Shown: positions 5,306 through 12,476 of the stretch, one piece after another
Numbering within the stretch: position 1 is the stretch's first letter
Layout of the letters: every line of letters starts with the position of its first letter
Origin: an uncultured Lachnospiraceae bacterium
GTDB taxonomy: Bacteria; Bacillota; Clostridia; Lachnospirales; Lachnospiraceae
Assembly (NCBI GenBank): GCA_910586005.1
Contig: CAJUHG010000077.1
Span: 1 to 12,476, forward strand
Reading direction: 5' to 3'
DNA: 12,476 nt
Position numbers and translations under genes: made by a program
The notes under the pieces: model-generated
The model's database searches: none
The model's input: only the letters and a program-made list of their open reading frames with translations
What the model was told of the DNA's origin: nothing

Positions 5306-7396
5306 TTATTCTTCTCCCTTTTCAAGTTTTGCTGCTCTTGCTGTTATTTCTTTTTCTTGAATATCAGAAGGAGCCTGCTCATAACGCGCAAATTCATAGG
5401 AGAATAATCCACTTCCTCCTGTCATAGAACGAAGGTCAGTCATATAACCATAAATCTCCATATAAGGTACATCCGCTGTAATTTCTGTCTTTCCTATTTC
5501 TACTGGATTCATACCTAATACACGGCCTCGACGTTTATTTAAATCTCCCATAACATCACCTGTATACTTATCAGGAACCACTACTTTCATAGTTGCAATT
5601 GGTTCTAACAAAGCTGGTGAAGCTGCCATCATACCTTTTTTAAAGGCTTGTATGGTTGCCATCTTAAATGCCATTTCTGAAGAATCCACTGGATGATAAG
5701 AACCATCATAGAGAACTGCTTTAATTCCAACTACCGGATAAGCTGCCATTGGCCCTTTTAATACAGATTCTTGTAATCCTTTTTCCACTGCTGGGAAATA
5801 ATTCTTTGGAACTGCACCTCCAACTACTTGCTGTTCAAAGGTATAAGCTGTCTCTAAATCTCCACTTGGTTCAAAAGTCATCTTTACATGTCCATACTGT
5901 CCATGTCCACCAGATTGCTTTTTATATTTATATTCTACATCTGATTTCTTACGTATCGTCTCACGAAATGCAATTTTAGGTCTACTTAGTTCAATTTCTA
6001 CTTTATAACGCTCTGCTAACTTGCTAACCACTACTTCAAGATGTTGATCCCCAATACCATAAATTAAAGTCTGACCATTGGCACTATCATTTTCCACACG
6101 CAAAGTTAAGTCCTCTTGCATTAATTTTTGCATAGCTTGAGAAATCTTATCTTCATCCCCTTTTTTCTTTGCTTTATAACGCATATATGTATAAGGGATG
6201 GAAATCTGTGTCTTTCCATATACCACTGGTGTTGCCTTGGTAGACAAAGTATCTCTAGTAGCAACTTTTGTCAATTTTGCAAGTGCTCCAATGTCTCCCG
6301 CATGAAGTTCTGGTACTTCTATTGCTTTATTTCCACGCATTACATAAATTTTTCCAATTTTATCATCCATATTTTTTTCAGAATTGTATAAAATATCATC
6401 TGTTTTTAGCACACCAGAGTTTACTTTAATGAGAGAATATTTTCCAATAAATGGATCAGCAATTGTCTTGAATATATATGCACTTTTAGATTTTGCAATA
6501 TCATAATCTCCATCAAATACTTCATTTGTCTTCATATTCACACCTTTACATGGGCGTTTTTCTGGACTTGGTAAATATTTGATAATATCATCTAACAAGG
6601 TATATACACCTTGTACTAATATACTAGAACCCATAGAAACAGGAACAATACTGCCATCTACCACATTGGTACGAAGGGCGGAACGAATTTCAAACTCTGA
6701 AAATTCTTCTCCTGAAAAATAGCGGTCCATAAATTCTTCACTAGTTTCTGCAACGGCTTCCATTAGCGCTTCTCTACAAATTTCTAAATTTGCTTGAGAA
6801 TAGTCTGGAATTTCTGCTTCTACAACTTTACCTTTATCATCCCAACGATTACCAGTCTGTGCTACCACATTTACATATCCTACAAATTTCTCATTTTCAC
6901 GAATTGGAAGATGGAAAGGAGCAATCCGCTTTCCATACATCTCTTGTAAATCTGCCACTACTTGGCGAAAACTTGCATTGTCATCATCCATTTCTGTAAC
7001 AAATACCATTCTTGGAATTTTATATTTTTCACAGATATCCCATGCTTTCTGGGTTCCTACTTCTATTCCATTTTTGCCAGATACTACAATAATTGCTGCA
7101 TCAGCAACACTAACGGCCTCTTCCACTTCTCCTACAAATCCAAAATAGCCTGGAGTATCCAAAATATTAATCTTGGTTTCTTCCCAAAGAATAGGAATTA
7201 CAGAGGTATTAATTGAAAAAAGACGTTTGGTTTCTTCCTTATCATAATCACTAAGTGTATTTCCATCACTTATTTTTCCCATACGCGTTGTAATGCCAGA
7301 AAGATATGCCATTGCTTCCACTAAAGTTGTCTTACCGCTTCCTCCATGTCCCAATAAGACTACATTTCTTATCTTGTCAGTTGTATAAACGTTCAT
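5306..7396 (-). CDS. Elongation factor G-like translational GTPase (EF-G paralogue)
   Basis: 696 residues, the full length of EF-G. Domains in order: the G domain, with P-loop GHGGSGKT (16-23); a switch I region lacking the usual RGITI; G3 as DTPGYFGF (80-87); and G4 as TEMD (134-137) in place of NKxD. Next come domain II (about 300-400), domain III and domain IV with SGGHGQYGHV (495-504), and domain V ending in TGGSGLFSYEFARYEQ. Canonical EF-G has DTPGHVDF, whose histidine is needed for ribosome-stimulated GTP hydrolysis; here it is Y84. The protein therefore looks like an FusA2/EF-G2-type paralogue rather than the housekeeping factor, and it lies alone instead of beside rpsL-rpsG-tuf. It probably binds the ribosome; its cellular job is uncertain. 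Start ATG has GGAGG (complement of 7404-7408) 7 bases upstream. Confidence 0.93.
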   Translation of the reverse strand: MNVYTTDKIRNVVLLGHGGSGKTTLVEAMAYLSGITTRMGKISDGNTLSDYDKEETKRLFSINTSVIPILWEETKINILDTPGYFGFVGEVEEAVSVADAAIIVVSGKNGIEVGTQKAWDICEKYKIPRMVFVTEMDDDNASFRQVVADLQEMYGKRIAPFHLPIRENEKFVGYVNVVAQTGNRWDDKGKVVEAEIPDYSQANLEICREALMEAVAETSEEFMDRYFSGEEFSEFEIRSALRTNVVDGSIVPVSMGSSILVQGVYTLLDDIIKYLPSPEKRPCKGVNMKTNEVFDGDYDIAKSKSAYIFKTIADPFIGKYSLIKVNSGVLKTDDILYNSEKNMDDKIGKIYVMRGNKAIEVPELHAGDIGALAKLTKVATRDTLSTKATPVVYGKTQISIPYTYMRYKAKKKGDEDKISQAMQKLMQEDLTLRVENDSANGQTLIYGIGDQHLEVVVSKLAERYKVEIELSRPKIAFRETIRKKSDVEYKYKKQSGGHGQYGHVKMTFEPSGDLETAYTFEQQVVGGAVPKNYFPAVEKGLQESVLKGPMAAYPVVGIKAVLYDGSYHPVDSSEMAFKMATIQAFKKGMMAASPALLEPIATMKVVVPDKYTGDVMGDLNKRRGRVLGMNPVEIGKTEITADVPYMEIYGYMTDLRSMTGGSGLFSYEFARYEQAPSDIQEKEITARAAKLEKGEE

Positions 7397-7435
7397 ATGA
7401 ATTCCTCCAATACAAGTATATTATTTGATGTATAT

Positions 7436-7464
7436 ATTCTACTAAAATATTTATAAATTTACAA
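7436..7464 (-). promoter_or_regulatory. Possible promoter for the EF-G-like gene
   Basis: On the minus strand TTGTAA (7464-7459), 17 bases, TAGAAT (7441-7436), about 40 bases before the start codon. Spacing is ideal and each hexamer has four or five consensus bases, but the region is very AT-rich, so chance matches are easy. Confidence 0.4.
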
Positions 7465-7525
7465 CCTTTTTAATCGTTTTTTACAAAAATATACTGATAC
7501 TTTTGTGCTTTGACGTGTGAAAGTG

Positions 7526-7554
7526 TTGACTTTTCTATGGTTTTCCCTTATGAT
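7526..7554 (+). promoter_or_regulatory. Sigma-A promoter for tyrA-aroA
   Basis: TTGACT (7526-7531), a 17-base spacer, then TATGAT (7549-7554): both hexamers are one base from consensus with optimal spacing. It lies 62 bases before the tyrA ATG, leaving a leader of about 55 bases. I see no T-box or other attenuator in that short leader. Confidence 0.7.
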
Positions 7555-7616
7555 AAATACATAGATAAAAGCGCCTATATTGGCATGCAGAAAGGTTATT
7601 AAGGAAAGGAAATACT

Positions 7617-8714
7617 ATGAAGCCTGAAAAAATTGGTTTTATTGGTCTTGGTTTAATTGGTGGCTCTATTGCAAAAACCATTCACCGTATTTATCCAGAG
7701 ATTTCATTAATTGCATATGATGTAGATAAAAAGGCATTATCTCTTGCCAAAAAGGAACAAGTTATTTCTACAGTATATGATAATTTAACAGAAGATTTTG
7801 CAAGTTGCCATTATATTTTTCTCTGTGCTCCAGTGCAAAAAAATGAAGATTTTCTCAAAAAGTTATCATCTTTTGTTGGAAAAAATTGTATCATTACTGA
7901 TGTTGGCAGTGTAAAAACAACTATTCATAAGAAAATTGCATCTACGCCACTTGCTCCCTTTTTTATTGGCGGACATCCTATGGCAGGTTCAGAAAAAAGT
8001 GGATATAAACATGCCACTCCTTATTTATTGGAAAATGCTTACTATATTCTTACTCCAACTTCTGAAGTGGATTGGAAGATTGTACAGGAATTTCAGCAAT
8101 TTATTTGTTCCCTTGGAAGTATTCCCATTATTTTAAATTATCAGGAACATGATTTTATCACTGCTGCTATTAGCCATTTACCTCATATTTTAGCATCTGG
8201 CCTTGTAAATCTAATCAAAGATCTAGATAATCAAGATGAAATTATGAAACGAGTAGCTGCTGGAGGATTCAAAGATATTACAAGAATTGCTTCTTCTTCT
8301 CCTATTATGTGGCAGCAAATTTGTCTTACCAATCAAGAACAAATTCTAAAACTGATAGATGCTTTTATTGCATCCTTAGAACAAATAAAAACAAAAATTG
8401 CTTCTTCTCATGAGAACTTCTTATTAGATTTTTTTCAATCTGCCAAAGATTATAGGGATTCTCTCCCACTTATAAACTCGGTTTCTCTTCCAAAAGTTTA
8501 TGAAATTTATTGTGATCTGGTAGATGAAATAGGCGGAATTGCTGCTCTTGCTAAAATTCTAGCCACGAATCAGATTAATATTAAAAATATTGGTATTATA
8601 CACAATCGAGAGTTTCAAGAAGGTGTGCTTCATATAGAATTTTATGAAGAGGAAGCTCTCCAAAAATCTTTGCTACTATTAAGAAAACATCATTATACAG
8701 TCTACGAGAGGTAA
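7617..8714 (+). CDS. tyrA: Prephenate dehydrogenase with C-terminal ACT domain
   Basis: Oxidatively decarboxylates prephenate to 4-hydroxyphenylpyruvate with NAD(P), the committed step to tyrosine. 365 residues. A Rossmann dinucleotide-binding motif GFIGLGLIGGS (7-17) is followed by YDVD (34-37), whose acidic residue favours NAD. DVGSVK (95-100), GGHPMAGSEKSG (118-129) and ISHLPH (185-190) are the conserved prephenate dehydrogenase blocks. A terminal ACT-like domain (about 305-363, starting GGIAALAKILATNQINI) is the usual site of tyrosine feedback in Firmicute enzymes. The start has AAAGGA (7605-7610) 6 bases upstream. The gene ends 4 bases before aroA, and the aroA ribosome-binding site lies in its last codons, so the two are probably translated in a coupled way. 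Confidence 0.96.
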   Translation: MKPEKIGFIGLGLIGGSIAKTIHRIYPEISLIAYDVDKKALSLAKKEQVISTVYDNLTEDFASCHYIFLCAPVQKNEDFLKKLSSFVGKNCIITDVGSVKTTIHKKIASTPLAPFFIGGHPMAGSEKSGYKHATPYLLENAYYILTPTSEVDWKIVQEFQQFICSLGSIPIILNYQEHDFITAAISHLPHILASGLVNLIKDLDNQDEIMKRVAAGGFKDITRIASSSPIMWQQICLTNQEQILKLIDAFIASLEQIKTKIASSHENFLLDFFQSAKDYRDSLPLINSVSLPKVYEIYCDLVDEIGGIAALAKILATNQINIKNIGIIHNREFQEGVLHIEFYEEEALQKSLLLLRKHHYTVYER

Positions 8715-8718
8715 CAAT

Positions 8719-10029
8719 ATGAAAATTACAAACAATTATTCATTCCAGGGAGAACTTTCTGTTCCTGGAGATAAATCTATTTCTCATAGAGCAATTATGT
8801 TCGGTGCCATTTCTAATGGATTAACAGAAGTTACTGATTGTCTACAAGGTGCAGATTGTCTCTCTACTATTTCCTGCTTTCAACAGCTTGGAATATCAAT
8901 TGAAAATAATGGTTTTAAAGTGCTAATTCATGGGAAAGGTCTGCATGGATTGACTGCACCAAGACAAATTCTTAATGTTGGTAATAGTGGAACTACTGCA
9001 CGCTTGATTTCTGGTATTCTTGCTGGACAATCCTTTCAAAGTACCTTAGATGGAGATCATTCTATTAGAAAACGTCCTATGAAAAGGATTTTTGCTCCTC
9101 TTTCTGAAATGAAAGCAAAATTCCAATGTTGGGATTCTGGATCTTTTCCTGAACTTTGGAAAAAAACGAGTCCTAATAGTATTCCTTTTACCATTCAAGG
9201 AGGAAACCTTAAACATATTCATTATCAATCTGCTATTGCTTCTGCACAAGTGAAATCAGCGATTCTTTTAGCGGGACTTTATGGAGATGGTGTTACAAAG
9301 GTTACTGAGCCTGTATTATCTAGAAATCATACAGAACTAATGCTAGCTAGTTTTGGTGCAAACCTTCTATCTATAGATACTACTGCTGCCATATGGCCTG
9401 AACCTAAACTAGAAGGACAATGTATTCATGTACCAGGAGATATTTCTTCTGCTGCTTATTTTATTGCACTTGGATTAATTAGACCTCATTCTGAAATATT
9501 AATTAGAAATGTTGGCGTTAATCCTACCAGAAATGGTATTCTAAAAGTAGCCCTTGAAATGGGAGGAAATATTTCTTTGTTAGAAGAACGAACTGTTTCA
9601 GGAGAACCTGTTGCTGATATATTAGTGAAATCTAGTAGTCTTCATGGTATTACAATTGGTGGAAATCAAATTCCTACCTTAATTGATGAATTACCTATAA
9701 TAGCTGTAATGGCAGCTTTTGCGGAAGGTACAACTACAATTAAAAATGCAGAAGAATTAAAAGTTAAAGAATCAGATCGTATTGTATCTGTAGCAGAAAA
9801 CTTAAAAGCTATGGGAGCAACAGTGACTCCTACCACAGATGGTATGATTATTAAAGGTGGAAATCAACTACATGGAACACAAATAAAAACCTATGCAGAC
9901 CACCGCATTGCTATGTCTTTTTGCATTGCAGGATTAAATGCCAATGGAGAAACAACCTTTGATGATAGAGATTGTGTTACTATCTCTTATCCTTCTTTCT
10001 ATCAGGATATTGAAAGTTTAATAAAATAA
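8719..10029 (+). CDS. aroA: 3-phosphoshikimate 1-carboxyvinyltransferase (EPSP synthase), Class II type
   Basis: Transfers the enolpyruvyl group of PEP to shikimate-3-phosphate, the sixth step to chorismate. 436 residues. Conserved blocks: PGDKSISHR (16-24), NVGNSGTTARL (86-96), RKRPM (117-121), SAQVKSA (175-181), SRNHTE (201-206), NPTRNG (268-273), IDELP (322-326, catalytic Asp) and KESDR (350-354), ending with the ADHRIAMS block (393-400). GDK, SAQxK, RxHxE and NxTR together are the signature usually used for Class II EPSP synthases. Relative to the B. subtilis enzyme there are about 11 extra residues around 137-153, a tryptophan- and serine-rich loop before IPFTIQGG. The Shine-Dalgarno GAGAGG (8706-8711) overlaps the end of tyrA. 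Last gene of the unit. Confidence 0.97.
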   Translation: MKITNNYSFQGELSVPGDKSISHRAIMFGAISNGLTEVTDCLQGADCLSTISCFQQLGISIENNGFKVLIHGKGLHGLTAPRQILNVGNSGTTARLISGILAGQSFQSTLDGDHSIRKRPMKRIFAPLSEMKAKFQCWDSGSFPELWKKTSPNSIPFTIQGGNLKHIHYQSAIASAQVKSAILLAGLYGDGVTKVTEPVLSRNHTELMLASFGANLLSIDTTAAIWPEPKLEGQCIHVPGDISSAAYFIALGLIRPHSEILIRNVGVNPTRNGILKVALEMGGNISLLEERTVSGEPVADILVKSSSLHGITIGGNQIPTLIDELPIIAVMAAFAEGTTTIKNAEELKVKESDRIVSVAENLKAMGATVTPTTDGMIIKGGNQLHGTQIKTYADHRIAMSFCIAGLNANGETTFDDRDCVTISYPSFYQDIESLIK

Positions 10030-10045
10030 TTTTTTATTATTTAAA

Positions 10046-10093
10046 AATTTTTACAAGGATAGAAATATCATTCTTTCTATCTTTGTAAAAATT
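10046..10093 (+). terminator. 20-bp hairpin terminator after aroA
   Basis: Arms 10046-10065 and 10074-10093 pair over 20 bp with a single G-U and an 8-base loop. AATTTTTACAA at the base of the left arm makes both flanks A/T-rich, so it is probably bidirectional and also shields the leftward ibrB gene. It starts 16 bases after the aroA stop. Confidence 0.8.
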
Positions 10094-10171
10094 GAAACTC
10101 CCCTATTCTTATCATAAGATTTAAAATATTTCTTCTAAGTCAATCATTCTTTTATAGAATTTTAATTTATA
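10094..10171. other. Short AT-rich spacer between converging aroA and ibrB
   Basis: Nothing recognisable apart from the hairpins that flank it on each side. Confidence 0.4.
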
Positions 10172-10203
10172 ACAATAGAAAGTTCGCAGAGTGTACTTTC
10201 TAT
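10172..10203 (-). terminator. Second copy of the GAAAGTTCGC palindrome, at the 3' end of ibrB
   Basis: ATAGAAAGT (10175-10183) pairs with ACTTTCTAT (10195-10203). Inside lies a T-T mismatch, then C-G, G-T and C-G pairs and an AGA loop. Sixteen bases (10172-10187) are identical to 2755-2770. The ibrB stop codon (TAG, complement of 10200-10202) lies in the stem, just as the DUF4230 stop does in the other copy. There is no long T-run on the ibrB strand, so its strength as a terminator is unclear. Confidence 0.6.
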
Positions 10204-10760
10204 GATTCTTCTACCTTCGCTTCTTTTTCTTTTGTTTCCTCTACTGGTATCCATGCCTTTCCAAATTTTACATCTCTAAACAATGCCGCTAATCCTGTAA
10301 TTTGTTTTAAACGCAAAACTTCATCTTTACTCATTCCCATATGTTTAGCAATCCAAGCATCAGATCTGCCAATCTCATGAAGTTCTTTTATAATATTACT
10401 CATCAGATCTACATCATGCGAGCCTCTCGCACGATTGTGCCGAATTGTACTTGCCATACGGTTGGAGATAGATTTATCTATTACAGTTACAGGAAGCATC
10501 CCATTTTCACGCTCATAGATATCCTTATGTTCCTTCATAATTCGATAACGGTGAAACCCATCTACAATCACATAAATATCATCTTTCTTAGAATAATAAC
10601 ATACAATTGGCATGGTATATCCATCTTCTTTAATACTATCATAAAGCAATCGCATTTCTGGAGGAGCAACTGCATTAGGATTATATGTATTTGGTACAAT
10701 TTTTTCTATAGGAACTGGAATTACTCCATAGGCTGGGCTTTTGTAAATATTACTTCTCAT
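10200..10760 (-). CDS. ibrB: ParB/sulfiredoxin-fold protein, IbrB (YbdM)-like
   Basis: 186 residues. Residues 12-100 form a ParB N-terminal-like domain: VPIEKIVPNTYNPN (16-29), then MRLLYDSIKEDGYTMPIV (36-53) and the nucleotide-site motif DGFHRYR (67-73). Next comes RHNRARGSH (107-115) and a helix-turn-helix region (about 127-158, IGRSDAWIAKHMGMSKDEVLRLKQ). The tail is acidic and charged (ETKEKEAKVEES). In chromosome-segregation ParB the corresponding motif is GERRxRA; here the GxHR form is closer to sulfiredoxin and serine-kinase members of the fold. It starts inside the end of the ibrA gene (11-base overlap), with GGAGG (complement of 10769-10773) 7 bases upstream. The pairing with a DUF3440 PAPS-reductase-like gene is the IbrA/IbrB arrangement known from E. 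coli. Molecular activity is not established; chromosome partition is unlikely. Confidence 0.85.
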   Translation of the reverse strand: MRSNIYKSPAYGVIPVPIEKIVPNTYNPNAVAPPEMRLLYDSIKEDGYTMPIVCYYSKKDDIYVIVDGFHRYRIMKEHKDIYERENGMLPVTVIDKSISNRMASTIRHNRARGSHDVDLMSNIIKELHEIGRSDAWIAKHMGMSKDEVLRLKQITGLAALFRDVKFGKAWIPVEETKEKEAKVEES

Positions 10761-12069
10761 CTATAAATCCTCCATATTTTCTCTTCATAAAATCAATTTG
10801 TTCTTTTTCCTTCCTAGACAAACCAAATCCCATAAACCGACAGATATGATCATTTTTCAAAATGCAGTAACACATGCGTTTCCAACTAGGAATATCTTTG
10901 GTAGATTTAATATCATCTGTATCATCTGGTATTTTACCCGTAAATATAATTCTAGAATTTTTATTTACAGTATAATTAGATATTCCATTTCTTTGAATTT
11001 CATATCCATGTTCTATCAGCTCTTGAATTGCCTCTTCTGGTAAACCACCTCCAACTTCATGCCAAAATTTAATAGAAGTTCTAAACTTTTTTACATAATT
11101 GTTCCGAAGCCTAACTGGTAATGTATCTAATAAAAATTTTGTATAAGATTCCCAAGTGTGACCCTTTGGCAAAGTAATATTTCTATATCCCATTGCTTTT
11201 GTTTTTGCATAAATAGCTGCAAAATTTGCGCCTCGTACTCTACCTACTAGCTTTGTCCATATTTCAGGATCAATCACCCGATACAAATTTAAACTGTCCT
11301 TTGCATAATCATTAAATGGTGATGCCACTCTCATTTGACTTGGTTTTAATCCTGCCAAATAGTACAAATCATATAATTTATTATAATCATATCCAAACTT
11401 AAAATTAGCAGCCCAAACATCATTATTTGTCCAATCATAAAGAGGCGATGCACACCAAACATCCTTAAATTGTTTTGAAATCCAACATTCTCCCTTATAA
11501 CCATATTTCTTATTTAGAAAACCACTGTAACGTTGCATAGACTCTTCTGCGCGCATACCAAGTAGACAGACTGTACTTTTCTTTTTATGTTGTTCTTTAT
11601 AAAATCTACCAAATTGCTTTGCTAAATCTTCTTGTGGCATTTTATAACGATAATGATTAAAGGGTTTATTTATATTAATGACATAAGAATGTTTTGGCAT
11701 TTGTCTTACCCAAATATCTTTTTTTGTATCATCCCAAGGATACCAATACATTTCATAGCTGCTAAGAGCTGTGCGCGTTGCCATTGGAAGACAAATCCAA
11801 TAAGGCTCTACTTCATTCTCTAATTTTTGAAATGTTTGTTCCACATACTCTGTAGTAAGAGAATACTGGGCTTCAAAATCTTGATGAAACATTCCTATCC
11901 TTCGATTTGGATAATATTGATTCTTAAAATCTAATAGAAGATTTAACAACAAACCACTATCTTTTCCACCACTGAAAGACACATAAATATTTTCAAATTC
12001 TTGAAATATAAAATGAAATCTCTGTTGGAGTGCCTCATACACATTTAATTCTTGATAATCTCGAACCAT
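10750..12069 (-). CDS. ibrA: PAPS reductase-like PP-loop protein with DUF3440, IbrA (YbdN)-like
   Basis: About 440 residues. An adenine-nucleotide alpha-hydrolase (PP-loop) motif SGGKDSG (residues 36-42, counted from the ATG at 12078) follows IYVSF. LGMRAEES (173-180) and CASPLYDWTNNDVW (209-222) match the substrate and dinucleotide-binding blocks of PAPS reductase/DndC-type enzymes. The C-terminal block PSWKRMCYCILKNDHICRFMGFG (about 397-419) is the DUF3440 hallmark. The catalytic ECGxH tail of true PAPS reductases is absent, so it probably activates a substrate by adenylation rather than reducing PAPS. ATGs at 12078 and 12069 are both in frame. I prefer 12069 because AAGAGG lies directly against the first ATG but about 9 bases before the second; the difference is three residues. 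Forms an operon with ibrB. Confidence 0.9.
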   Translation of the reverse strand: MVRDYQELNVYEALQQRFHFIFQEFENIYVSFSGGKDSGLLLNLLLDFKNQYYPNRRIGMFHQDFEAQYSLTTEYVEQTFQKLENEVEPYWICLPMATRTALSSYEMYWYPWDDTKKDIWVRQMPKHSYVININKPFNHYRYKMPQEDLAKQFGRFYKEQHKKKSTVCLLGMRAEESMQRYSGFLNKKYGYKGECWISKQFKDVWCASPLYDWTNNDVWAANFKFGYDYNKLYDLYYLAGLKPSQMRVASPFNDYAKDSLNLYRVIDPEIWTKLVGRVRGANFAAIYAKTKAMGYRNITLPKGHTWESYTKFLLDTLPVRLRNNYVKKFRTSIKFWHEVGGGLPEEAIQELIEHGYEIQRNGISNYTVNKNSRIIFTGKIPDDTDDIKSTKDIPSWKRMCYCILKNDHICRFMGFGLSRKEKEQIDFMKRKYGGFIDEK

Positions 12070-12078
12070 TTCTCTCAT

Positions 12079-12246
12079 CCTCTTTCTCTTCTGTCTTTAT
12101 GCTAAAATTGTCTTGGATTTTTAAAGTTAATCTCATCAAGAAAGTCCCCCATTTCCATGTCACAGAGATATAAGCAGTAGGTGAGGACTTGCTTGTTTCA
12201 CTAAGAATACAGCTCCCATTGAAAAGCTGTGATAGCAGCTATGAGA
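12079..12246 (-). other. Hairpin-rich leader region upstream of ibrA
   Basis: No convincing gene. On the minus strand AAGTCCTC (12190-12183) pairs with GGGGACTT (12149-12142), with one G-U that would be a mismatch on the plus strand. A second stem, ACAGCT 12209-12214 with AGCTGT 12225-12230, lies further upstream. The 32 bases nearest to ibrA hold its purine-rich ribosome-binding region. I could not place a well-spaced -35/-10 pair. The segment may be a structured 5' leader of the ibrA mRNA or the end of an old IS200/IS605-type insertion; no known riboswitch class was recognised. Confidence 0.4.
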
Positions 12247-12453
12247 TTATGAGCAAGTAGCAAAGCGAACATCGTGCGCTGCGAGTGTTGCGAATATCCG
12301 CTTTGACAATTTTTCTGTATCAAAAATTTTAATAGGTCTATTACTTTTACCAAATTTTTCCAATTTCACCTTTATATCATACTTTGAATAAAAAATTTTT
12401 GCAACCCTTTTCCAATTTTCCTCACGACAAACGCATGAATCCCTACATCCCCC
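12247..12453 (-). pseudogene. Orphan 68-codon open frame without a start codon, possible gene remnant
   Basis: Between stops at 12454-12456 and 12247-12249 the leftward frame stays open for 68 codons. Its translation looks protein-like: a cysteine cluster CRDSCVCREENW (residues 3-14), then a basic stretch KRVAKIFYSKYDIKVKLEKF, then a tail likely to be intergenic. There is no in-frame ATG. Two ATGs (at about 12448 and 12437) lie in the neighbouring frame behind a G-rich Shine-Dalgarno-like run and hit stops at once. A single-base change would join the second of them to this frame. It may be a decayed small gene, or chance in a low-complexity region. No family recognised. Confidence 0.3.
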
Positions 12454-12476
12454 TTATATTTGTTTTCTTTATTTTT

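Noticed and set aside
8719..10029. Glyphosate-insensitive EPSP synthase
   Set aside because: The Class II motifs are present, but the glycine in GNSGTTARL is not replaced by the alanine seen in the well-known tolerant enzyme, so tolerance cannot be claimed from sequence.
10200..10760. Chromosome-partition ParB
   Set aside because: No ParA neighbour, no parS-like site seen, short protein, and a GFHR rather than GERR motif; pairing with DUF3440 points to IbrB.

Overview
The window is AT-rich, with Gram-positive-style Shine-Dalgarno sites (GGAGG, AAAGGA). It carries a clostridial-type leucyl-tRNA synthetase, an EF-G paralogue of the kind common in Clostridia, a Class II-type EPSP synthase and a dCache chemoreceptor. 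This points to an anaerobic low-GC Firmicute, probably a clostridium of the Lachnospiraceae type. That placement is an inference from gene families and base composition, not from a marker gene.

Layout, left to right. (1) The N-terminal 290 codons of leuS run leftwards off the window edge (1-870). (2) A small rightward group follows: a leaderless Cu/Zn superoxide dismutase with its own strong terminator, then a 29-residue membrane peptide and a membrane-anchored DUF4230 protein. The group ends at a palindrome shared with the converging chemoreceptor gene. (3) A leftward methyl-accepting chemotaxis protein (2815-4872) is followed by about 430 bases without a convincing gene. That stretch is packed with inverted repeats that can fold into a hairpin series, a possible pseudoknot and mutually exclusive pairings. 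(4) A leftward EF-G-like translational GTPase (5306-7396) has an aberrant G3 and G4. (5) Divergent from it is the aromatic amino-acid pair tyrA-aroA, with a near-consensus sigma-A promoter before it and a 20-bp terminator after it. (6) A leftward two-gene operon encodes a PAPS-reductase-like/DUF3440 protein and an overlapping ParB-like protein, the IbrA/IbrB (YbdN/YbdM) type pair. Upstream of it lie another hairpin-rich stretch and an orphan reading frame.

How the genes work together: tyrA and aroA both serve chorismate-to-aromatic-amino-acid metabolism and are translationally close. The IbrA/IbrB pair overlaps by 11 bases and very likely acts as one unit. The 29-residue peptide and the DUF4230 protein are likely co-transcribed membrane proteins of unknown role. 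The other genes look like independent housekeeping or sensory loci.

The parts most worth a second look are the structured non-coding segment between the chemoreceptor and the EF-G paralogue, the IbrA/IbrB module with its leader, and a palindrome that recurs at the 3' ends of two unrelated genes with the stop codon inside the stem. No CRISPR array, tRNA, rRNA or intact transposase gene was seen.
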